Shown here: in pieces, positions 1 to 4,855 of the stretch
Layout: each line of letters opens with the position of its first letter
Position numbering within the stretch: the stretch's first letter is position 1
NCBI GenBank assembly: GCA_936931335.1
Contig: CAKZIH010000181.1
Location: 1-6,009, forward strand
Origin: an uncultured Nostocoides sp.
GTDB taxonomy: Bacteria; Actinomycetota; Actinomycetes; Actinomycetales; Dermatophilaceae
DNA: 6,009 nucleotides
Direction of reading: 5' to 3'
Notes under the pieces: model-generated
Databases searched by the model: none
Told to the model about the DNA's origin: nothing
Seen by the model: the letters and a program-made list of their open reading frames with translations, nothing else
Position numbers and translations under genes: made by a program

Positions 1-44
1 CCCACTCGTCGTTATCCCGCCATTTGCGCGTCTCCGGCGTGGCG

Positions 45-67
45 CTAACAAATTCCCAGCTTGTTAG
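45..67. repeat. 7-bp inverted repeat upstream of PadR gene
   Basis: CTAACAA (45-51) and TTGTTAG (61-67) are perfect inverted repeats separated by 9 bp. The spacing suits either a small hairpin or a site for a dimeric DNA-binding protein. The right arm contains TTGTTA, which resembles a -35 box, but no good -10 lies at 16-18 bp from it, so I do not call a promoter. The repeat is seen directly. Its function is unknown, and a 7-bp match may be chance. Confidence 0.3.
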
Positions 68-75
68 GTAGACTT

Positions 76-100
76 CCGATGTATCGGTTCGATATATCGG
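76..100. promoter_or_regulatory. Candidate operator upstream of PadR-ino1
   Basis: Two near-identical 11-bp copies, CGATGTATCGG (77-87) and CGATATATCGG (90-100), lie in direct orientation 13 bp apart and differ at one position. Each is also close to palindromic: CCGAT/ATCGG arms flank GT at 76-87, and CGATATATCG at 90-99 is a perfect palindrome. They stand out as AT-rich in a GC-rich window. They sit directly in front of the ribosome-binding site (GGGGGGAG, 99-106) and GTG start of the PadR gene. PadR proteins usually bind short palindromes at their own promoters, so autoregulation of the padR-ino1 unit is a reasonable inference. It is not shown by the sequence. Confidence 0.5.
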
Positions 101-110
101 GGGGAGTACC

Positions 111-722
111 GTGGCGCGTCGTCAGCAACCGTTGGAGTTCGCCGTTCTCGGCCTGCTCCACGAAGGCCCTATGCACGGCTATGAACTGCGCAAGCGCCTC
201 GATCTCGCCATCGGTCTGTTCCGGGCGCTGTCTTTCGGCACGCTCTATCCCGCGCTGCGTCGGTTGGTTGCCGCCGATTACCTCACCGAGACCACGGACG
301 CCACCGCGTCCGCGGCTCGCCCCCGGATCACCTACCGACTCACCGAGGCCGGCCGGGACCGATTCGCCGAGCTCGCCTCCCGGTTGGAAGCCGATGCCTA
401 TGACGACGACGGTTTCGAACTGCGGCTGGCCTTCTTCGCCCGGACTGAGTCCGTGGTGCGGCTACGCGTCCTCGATGGTCGGCGGGCCCGGCTGGAGGAG
501 CGGCTCGCCGCGCTGCGCGCCGGTGCTCGGGATCCCTCGGCCGAGCGCGACACCTGGAGTCTGGCCCTGCGCCGGCATTCCGAAGAGCAGTTGGAGCGAG
601 ACATCCGCTGGCTGACCGAGCTCGCGGCCGCCGAACGCAGCGCCCCCGTCGCCCGACCGGGCACCCTCACCGACCCCGGCCACCCGGCCTTCCGGTCCAC
701 TACCCCACCCACCCAGCGCTAG
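111..722 (+). CDS. PadR-family transcriptional regulator
   Basis: This is a 203-residue DNA-binding regulator with an N-terminal winged helix-turn-helix of the PadR type at about residues 7-88. Family hallmarks are the segment from L15 to L26 (LLHEGPMHGYEL), the recognition-helix region at 41-56 (SFGTLYPALRRLVAAD) and the wing at 72-82 (RITYRLTEAGR). The C-terminal half is rich in Arg, Glu and Leu (about 112-137 and 155-175) and probably forms the helical dimerisation part. The last 25 residues are Pro-rich and look disordered. Translation starts at GTG 111, four bases after GGGGGGAG (99-106), so this start is well supported. The gene lies 10 bp ahead of ino1, the order known for Rv0047c-Rv0046c in M. 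tuberculosis, so control of inositol synthesis is the likely job. The effector is unknown. The family call is firm; the target is inferred. Confidence 0.9.
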   Translation: MARRQQPLEFAVLGLLHEGPMHGYELRKRLDLAIGLFRALSFGTLYPALRRLVAADYLTETTDATASAARPRITYRLTEAGRDRFAELASRLEADAYDDDGFELRLAFFARTESVVRLRVLDGRRARLEERLAALRAGARDPSAERDTWSLALRRHSEEQLERDIRWLTELAAAERSAPVARPGTLTDPGHPAFRSTTPPTQR

Positions 723-726
723 GGAG
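721..726 (+). promoter_or_regulatory. ino1 ribosome-binding site overlapping PadR stop
   Basis: AGGGAG at 721-726 shares its first two bases with the TAG stop of the PadR gene (720-722) and stands six bases before the ATG of ino1 (733). The overlap suggests that the two genes are translated from one message, with termination of the first close enough to aid initiation of the second. Confidence 0.75.
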
Positions 727-732
727 CACATC

Positions 733-1827
733 ATGGGTTCGATCCGCGTCGCCATCGTCGGCGTCGGCAACTGCGCGAGTTCGCTCGTGCAGGGCGTGCA
801 GTACTACCAGGACGCCGACCCGGCCGGGACCGTCCCGGGTCTCATGCACGTGCAGTTCGGTCCGTACCACGTCAAGGATGTCGAGTTCGTGGCCGCCTTC
901 GACGTGGACGACAAGAAGGTCGGCAAGGACCTCGCCGAGGCCATCAACTCCTCGGAGAACAACACCATCCGCATCTGCGAGGTGCCCACCTCGGGCGTCA
1001 CCGTGCAGCGCGGCCACACTCTCGACGGGCTCGGCAAGTACTACCGGCTCACCATCGACGAGTCGGCCCAGGAGCCGGTGGACGTCGTCCAGGCGCTCAA
1101 GGATGCCCAGGTCGACGTACTCGTCTCCTATCTGCCGGTCGGCAGCGAGGAGGCGGATAAGTTCTATGCCCAGTGCGCCATCGACGCGGGCGTCGCCTTC
1201 GTCAATGCCCTGCCGGTATTCATCGCCAGCGACCCGGAGTGGGCGGCGAAGTTCGAAGCCGCCGGCGTCCCGGTCATCGGCGACGACATCAAATCCCAGG
1301 TCGGCGCCACGATCACCCACCGGGTGTTGGCCAAGCTCTTCGAGGACCGTGGCGTCACCCTGGATCGCACCTACCAGCTCAACGTCGGCGGCAATATGGA
1401 CTTCAAAAACATGCTCGAGCGCGAGCGCCTGGAGTCCAAGAAGATCTCCAAGACCCAGGCCGTCACCTCGAACCTGCAGACCGGCCCGCTGGCCGGCAAG
1501 ACCGAGGTCCGGGCCGTGCACATCGGTCCCTCGGACTATGTCGCCTGGCTGGATGACCGCAAGTGGGCGTATGTCCGCCTCGAGGGCCGCGCCTTCGGCG
1601 ATGTCCCCCTCAACCTGGAATACAAGCTCGAGGTCTGGGACTCCCCCAACTCCGCGGGCATCATCATCGACGCGATTCGCGCCGCCAAAATCGCCAAGGA
1701 CCGCGGCGTCGGCGGCCCGCTGCTCTCGGCCGCGGCATACCTGATGAAGTCCCCGCCGCAGCAGCGCGAGGACACCGAGGGCCGCGCCCGCCTCGAGGCC
1801 TTCATCGCCGGCACCGAGGAGCGCTGA
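733..1827 (+). CDS. ino1: Inositol-3-phosphate synthase (Ino1)
   Basis: This is an NAD-dependent cytosolic enzyme (EC 5.5.1.4) that converts glucose-6-phosphate to 1D-myo-inositol-3-phosphate, the first step toward phosphatidylinositol, PI-based lipoglycans and, in actinobacteria, mycothiol. The 364 residues match the short prokaryotic form (M. tuberculosis Ino1 has 367). The Rossmann nucleotide-binding start is V8-VGVGNCASSL-V19. Other family blocks are SYLPVGSEEADKFY (132-145), GDDIKSQVGATITHR (183-197), NVGGNMDFKNMLERERLESK (217-236) and EYKLEVWDSPNSAG (296-309). The conserved Lys and Asp residues expected in the active-site region are present (K187, K225, K298, D303), and no break is seen. 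The start ATG 733 follows AGGGAG. The gene is second in a unit with the PadR regulator and ends in a shared palindrome with the opposing CWB2 gene. Identification is very secure. Confidence 0.97.
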   Translation: MGSIRVAIVGVGNCASSLVQGVQYYQDADPAGTVPGLMHVQFGPYHVKDVEFVAAFDVDDKKVGKDLAEAINSSENNTIRICEVPTSGVTVQRGHTLDGLGKYYRLTIDESAQEPVDVVQALKDAQVDVLVSYLPVGSEEADKFYAQCAIDAGVAFVNALPVFIASDPEWAAKFEAAGVPVIGDDIKSQVGATITHRVLAKLFEDRGVTLDRTYQLNVGGNMDFKNMLERERLESKKISKTQAVTSNLQTGPLAGKTEVRAVHIGPSDYVAWLDDRKWAYVRLEGRAFGDVPLNLEYKLEVWDSPNSAGIIIDAIRAAKIAKDRGVGGPLLSAAAYLMKSPPQQREDTEGRARLEAFIAGTEER

Positions 1828-1913
1828 CGCTCAGGTCCCACGCAAACGTGAGCGGGCGGCATACCTCCTGATGAGGTATGCCGCCCGCTTACGTATGCGG
1901 TGTGAGCGTCAGC
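1823..1913. terminator. Large nested palindrome, likely bidirectional terminator
   Basis: The core arms 1846-1867 and 1873-1894 pair over 22 positions, with 21 Watson-Crick pairs and one G-T wobble, around the 5-nt loop CTGAT. The stem continues with CGCA (1841-1844) against TGCG (1896-1899) after a single A-A mismatch. An outer pair, GCTGACGCTCA (1823-1833) and TGAGCGTCAGC (1903-1913), matches perfectly over 11 bp. It contains the TGA stops of both converging genes (1825-1827 on plus, 1911-1909 on minus). There is no clear U-run on either side, as is common for actinobacterial terminators. Position between convergent genes and stem strength make termination in both directions the simplest role. 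Confidence 0.85.
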
Positions 1914-2916
1914 CCAGGTACTTCTGCAGCTGCGCCTCGACGCCGGTCGAGACGCTGGCGGGGCCACCGACCACGACGATCTTGTTCGGCTTGAGCCGCT
2001 TGAGCTCGGTGTCGATGCTGGCCGGGATCGCGTCGCTGTCCACGAGCAGCACCGGGGCCGCGTCGCGGCCGGCCACCGGGGCGGCCGAGAGGGCGTCCGC
2101 GAAGACGCGGCCGGAGGCGACATAGACGGTGCCACCGGTGTTCGCGAAGGCGTTGGCGGAGATGGTGGCCGAGGTCGAGAAGCGGTCCGCGCCGGACCAG
2201 CGGGAGACCGAGCCCGTGGTGAACCGGGTCAGGAAGGAGTAGGTCTCCGCGTCGATGGTGTTCTCGCCGCCCAGCACCACGATGCGCTGCGGGGTGAGGC
2301 GGGTGAGCTCCTTCTTCACCACCCCGGGGACGCCGTCACCCTCGACCAGCAGCAGCGGGCCGGGGGTCTTGCCGGCCACGGGCGCACCGGAGAGGGCGTC
2401 GGGGAAGACCTCACCGGAGGCGACATACGCCGTGGTGGGGTTGGGCTCATAGTTCAGCGAGCTGATCTTCGCCGAGGTGCTGTACCGGGTCTGACCGGCC
2501 ACCCGCTCGACCTCCGGGGCCAGCTTCTTCAGCGCATTGGTCACGGCGCCGGTGATCGTGGCGGTGCCGCCGAAGATCACGATCTTCTGCGGCTTCAGGC
2601 GCTCGAGTTCGGCGGAAACCGCGCTGGGCAGCTCGTCGGGACGGGTCAGCAGCACCGGGCCACCGAGCTTGCCGGCGACCGGAGCCCCGGAGAGGGCGTC
2701 GGTGAAGACCTGGCCGGAGGCGACATAGGCGACCGAGACGCCGGGGGCGTAGCTGGCGGCGGAGATATTCGCCGACGCCTCATACCGGTCCGCGCCGGCG
2801 ATCCGGGTGACGCTACCGGCGTCGGGGGCGGCGGTGGCAGCCACGGGGGCTAGGGCGAAAGCCCCGGCGAGGGCGCCGGCGGCGAGCGCCACGCGACGGC
2901 TGGTGGTGAGGGTCAT
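1909..2916 (-). CDS. Secreted cell-wall-binding repeat 2 protein A
   Basis: This is a 335-residue exported protein made of a signal peptide and three CWB2 modules, with no other domain. The signal peptide has R7-R8, a hydrophobic Ala/Leu core (about 9-25) and a likely cleavage near residues 29-30 (ATAA before PD). The S-R-R is only weakly Tat-like. Modules span about 36-132, 136-232 and 237-334. Each has a GADRY-type start, VASGxVFxDALSGAPVAG, a P-x-L-L core (PVLL, PLLL, PVLL) and a K/R-I-V-x-x-G-G strand. Module 2 deviates, with GQTRY instead of GADRY. In clostridial relatives triple CWB2 modules hold proteins on the wall through an anionic polymer; the same role here is inference. I chose ATG 2916 rather than the in-frame ATG at 2952 because AAGGAG lies six bases before it and the signal peptide then sits at the terminus. 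It lies 22 bp downstream of protein B, so co-transcription is likely. Confidence 0.9.
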   Translation of the reverse strand: MTLTTSRRVALAAGALAGAFALAPVAATAAPDAGSVTRIAGADRYEASANISAASYAPGVSVAYVASGQVFTDALSGAPVAGKLGGPVLLTRPDELPSAVSAELERLKPQKIVIFGGTATITGAVTNALKKLAPEVERVAGQTRYSTSAKISSLNYEPNPTTAYVASGEVFPDALSGAPVAGKTPGPLLLVEGDGVPGVVKKELTRLTPQRIVVLGGENTIDAETYSFLTRFTTGSVSRWSGADRFSTSATISANAFANTGGTVYVASGRVFADALSAAPVAGRDAAPVLLVDSDAIPASIDTELKRLKPNKIVVVGGPASVSTGVEAQLQKYLG

Positions 2917-2922
2917 GCGGTA

Positions 2923-2928
2923 CTCCTT
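2923..2928 (-). promoter_or_regulatory. Ribosome-binding site of CWB2 protein A
   Basis: AAGGAG on the minus strand, six bases upstream of ATG 2916, lies in the 22-bp gap after the stop of protein B. It decides the start: the longer reading from 2952 would overlap the preceding gene's end and put 12 charged or polar residues ahead of the signal peptide. Confidence 0.8.
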
Positions 2929-2938
2929 GGTAGGGGGA

Positions 2939-3964
2939 TCAGGGAACGACATAGGCGCCGAGCTGGTCCTCGACGTCGGTGCTCACGGAACGGGTGCCAC
3001 CGAGGACGACGATCTTGCGCGGCTGCAGGCGGCTGAGTTCGGCGGCGATCTCTCCGGGGATCCGGGTGTCGTCGACCAGCAGCATCGGGCCCTTGCGGAT
3101 ACCGGCGACCGGGGCGCCGGCGAGGGCGTCGGAGAAGACCTGGCCGTAGGCGACATAGGCGACGGAGACGCCCGGCGCGAAGGAGCGCGCGGAGATGTCG
3201 GCGGACGCGTCATACCGGTCCCCGCCGTAATAACGCTCCACGAAGCCCTCGGTGTAGGTCGACAGCTTGGTGAGGACCTCATCGGAGACCGAGTTCGGGC
3301 CACCGAGCACCACGATGCGCTTGGGGTTGAGCCGGTCGAGCTCCTCGGCGATCACCGAGGGCAGGGTGTTGTCGTCGGTCAGCAGCATCGGCGAACCGGA
3401 CATCCCGGCCACCGGACCACCGGACAACGCGTCGGGGAAGACGATGCCCGAGGCCACGTATGCTGTGCTCACCCCAGGGTTGAAGGACTCCTGGCTGATC
3501 TGGGCGGAGGCCTCGTAGCGGTCCGAACCCATCCACCGCTCGACACCGCCGGAGGTATAGGCGCGCAGCTGGGACTCCACGGAACTGGAGACGCTGGCCG
3601 GACCGCCGAGGACGACGATCTTGCGCGGGGCCAGGCGCCGCAGCTCGGTGGCCACGGCCGAGGGGATCTCGTCATCGCGAACCAGGAGCATTGGACCACC
3701 GAGCTTGGTGGCCACCGGCGCGCCGGAGAGGGCGTCGGTGAACACCGCGCCGGAGGCGACGAATGCCACCGGGACCCCCGCGTTGAAGCTCGCCGCCGAG
3801 ACATTGGCGGCCGCCTCATAGCGGTCGGCGCCGTCGATGCGCTCCACCCCCGCGACCTTGTCGCCCGGTGCCCCCTGGGCCGTGGTCGCGACGACTGGCG
3901 CGATTGCGGTCACGGCGCTCACGGCTACCGCGAGCACCCCCCGGCGCCAAGCTGCATTGCTCAT
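2939..3964 (-). CDS. Secreted cell-wall-binding repeat 2 protein B
   Basis: This 341-residue exported protein has the same plan as protein A: signal peptide plus three CWB2 modules, nothing else. The signal peptide has W6-R7-R8, a hydrophobic stretch of about 9-26 and a likely cleavage in the 29-32 region (TTAQGA before P). Modules lie at about 40-136, 141-237 and 242-338, on an exact 101-residue period. All three carry PMLL at the P-x-L-L core, unlike the PVLL, PLLL and PILL of the neighbours. Module 3 has VAYGQVFSDALAGAP where the others have VASG and ALSGAP. ATG 3964 is preferred because GAGGAG lies nine bases ahead and the signal peptide follows at once. The frame stays open to 4159, but that extension is Cys/Arg-rich and overlaps the phosphatase gene. 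It is probably a wall-attached protein. The ligand and the purpose of a binding-only protein are unknown. Confidence 0.9.
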   Translation of the reverse strand: MSNAAWRRGVLAVAVSAVTAIAPVVATTAQGAPGDKVAGVERIDGADRYEAAANVSAASFNAGVPVAFVASGAVFTDALSGAPVATKLGGPMLLVRDDEIPSAVATELRRLAPRKIVVLGGPASVSSSVESQLRAYTSGGVERWMGSDRYEASAQISQESFNPGVSTAYVASGIVFPDALSGGPVAGMSGSPMLLTDDNTLPSVIAEELDRLNPKRIVVLGGPNSVSDEVLTKLSTYTEGFVERYYGGDRYDASADISARSFAPGVSVAYVAYGQVFSDALAGAPVAGIRKGPMLLVDDTRIPGEIAAELSRLQPRKIVVLGGTRSVSTDVEDQLGAYVVP

Positions 3965-3973
3965 GGGTGAAGT

Positions 3974-3979
3974 CTCCTC
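3974..3979 (-). promoter_or_regulatory. Ribosome-binding site of CWB2 protein B
   Basis: GAGGAG on the minus strand lies nine bases upstream of ATG 3964. It fixes the start at the signal peptide and excludes the 65-codon upstream extension into the phosphatase gene. Confidence 0.7.
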
Positions 3980-3995
3980 GGATGTCTTGTCCGCA

Positions 3996-4029
3996 GACCG
4001 GTTACCGGTCGCCCCAGGGCAGGGTAACC
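3996..4029. promoter_or_regulatory. Paired GGTTACC/GGTAACC palindromes, candidate operator
   Basis: This lies in the 109-bp gap between the phosphatase and CWB2 protein B. GACCGGTTACCGGTC (3996-4010) is a 15-bp palindrome around a central T. Its inner GGTTACC (4000-4006) recurs inverted as GGTAACC at 4023-4029, 23 bp centre to centre, about two helical turns. This is the longest gap inside the minus-strand run and the natural place for an internal promoter of proteins B and A. I cannot name the regulator; GTTAC-like boxes are bound by response regulators of the MtrA/GlnR kind in some actinobacteria, which is only a suggestion. No convincing -35/-10 pair was found. Confidence 0.4.
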
Positions 4030-4073
4030 AATCTCGCTGGCGACGGCACCTTCGTGCGTGGCACCGGCACGTA

Positions 4074-4787
4074 TCAGCCCTCCTCGCCGCGGATATCGAC
4101 GACCAGCACGGTGACATTGTCGTGGCCCCCGGCGGACAGGGCCGCCTGCACCAGCGCATCGGCCGCGCCCTGGGGATCCTGTGCGGTCTCCAGCACCCAA
4201 AAAATGTCGTCCGGCGGCACTTCGTCGGTCAGCCCGTCGGAACACACCAACAGCCGATCACCGGGCACCAGATACACGCGCACCAGGTCGACATCGACCG
4301 CGGGGCGCGCCCCGAGCGAGCGCGTCACGATATGCCGCAACGGATGAATGGCCGCCTCTTCGGGGGCGATCATTCCGTAGTCCACCATCTGCTGAACCTC
4401 GGAGTGATCGGTGGTCACCTGCCGCAGCTCACCCTCGTGCACGAGCAGCACGCGGGAGTCCCCGACATTGAAGATCACCCAGCCGCCGTCGGTCAGTGCC
4501 GCGCAGCCGGTCACGGTTGTCCCCATTCCGCGCTGCTCGGGCAGGCGCCCGCCTTCCCAAATCCGGGCGTTGGCTTCCTGGATCGCCGCCGCAACGCGTC
4601 CGGGATCGGTCAGCTCTGCGCCGACCAGGGGGCGCAGGGCTTCGATGGCCAGAGCGCTGGCGATCTCGCCGGCCGCATGCCCGCCCATACCGTCGGCGAC
4701 GGCATAGATGGGGTAGGCGGCGATCGAGCAGTCTTCGTTCTGCTCGCGCACCCGTCCCTGGTGCGTCGCCAATCCGACCTCGATCAC
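4074..4787 (-). CDS. PP2C-family serine/threonine phosphatase
   Basis: This is a 237-residue metal-dependent protein phosphatase (PPM/PP2C) that would remove phosphate from Ser/Thr residues in the cytosol. The bacterial PP2C motifs appear in order: GRVREQNED (11-19), VADGMGGHAAGE (30-41), GTTVTG (89-94), VGDSRVLL (108-115), TTDHS (125-129), VTRSLG (154-159), CSDGLTDEV (182-190) and GGHDNVTVLVV (220-230). The metal ligands expected for the family (D19, D32, G33, D184, D223) are all present, so it should be active. It is the catalytic domain alone: no membrane helix, PAS, GAF or FHA domain. It therefore differs from PstP, which has a membrane anchor and sits in the pknA/pknB cluster. Translation starts at GTG 4787, nine bases after GGGAGA. 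It lies between CWB2 genes on the same strand, 66 bp after protein C and 109 bp before protein B. Its substrate and any functional link to the surface proteins are unknown. Confidence 0.93.
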   Translation of the reverse strand: MIEVGLATHQGRVREQNEDCSIAAYPIYAVADGMGGHAAGEIASALAIEALRPLVGAELTDPGRVAAAIQEANARIWEGGRLPEQRGMGTTVTGCAALTDGGWVIFNVGDSRVLLVHEGELRQVTTDHSEVQQMVDYGMIAPEEAAIHPLRHIVTRSLGARPAVDVDLVRVYLVPGDRLLVCSDGLTDEVPPDDIFWVLETAQDPQGAADALVQAALSAGGHDNVTVLVVDIRGEEG

Positions 4788-4796
4788 GGTGGCTAA

Positions 4797-4825
4797 TCTC
4801 CCACACCGCGTGTGGTGGCTGCCAC
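4797..4825 (-). promoter_or_regulatory. Phosphatase ribosome-binding site with adjoining hairpins
   Basis: GGGAGA (4802-4797 on minus) serves the GTG start at 4787. Next to it CCACAC/GTGTGG (4801-4806 and 4810-4815) can form a 6-bp stem with a 3-nt loop and would take up the first two bases of the site. GTGG/CCAC (4815-4818 and 4822-4825) gives an alternative short stem that shares base 4815 with the first. The site is well supported. A regulatory role for the hairpins is speculative. Confidence 0.5.
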
Positions 4826-4841
4826 TGCCCGTCGGGACGTG

Positions 4842-4855
4842 GACCCGGCCGGGTC
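4842..4855. repeat. 14-bp perfect palindrome at the protein C stop
   Basis: GACCCGGCCGGGTC is a perfect palindrome that ends inside the stop codon of CWB2 protein C (4856-4854). As RNA it could make a 5-bp GC stem with a GGCC loop, possibly a weak pause or processing point between protein C and the phosphatase. There is no U-run. A short GC palindrome in GC-rich DNA may be chance. Confidence 0.35.

Noticed and set aside
61..96. Promoter with TTGTTA as -35 and GATATA as -10
   Set aside because: The spacing is 24 bp, far from the usual 16-18, and no better -10 is present, so no sigma-70-type promoter is called.
700..1521. Minus-strand open frame of 273 codons opposite ino1
   Set aside because: It is the antisense shadow of a highly conserved enzyme gene, with low-complexity Asp/Val/Leu composition and no start context.
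2917..2952. Start of CWB2 protein A at ATG 2952
   Set aside because: It would overlap the end of protein B and precede the AAGGAG site. ATG 2916 gives a terminal signal peptide.
2807..3970. Long plus-strand open frame (387 codons) opposite CWB2 proteins A and B
   Set aside because: It lies entirely opposite well-supported CWB2 modules, its sequence is His/Asp/Gly-rich without a recognisable domain, and long antisense frames are expected in GC-rich repeated coding DNA.
3965..4073. Possible c-di-AMP (ydaO-type) riboswitch before protein B, because such leaders precede wall genes in actinobacteria
   Set aside because: Only a short resemblance (a GACAAGACATCCGA stretch) is present. The leader is too short and lacks the other conserved blocks of the class.
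3965..4159. N-terminal extension of CWB2 protein B to ATG 4159
   Set aside because: The extra 65 residues are Cys/Arg-rich, overlap the phosphatase gene and would bury the signal peptide. The start at 3964 has a proper ribosome-binding site.
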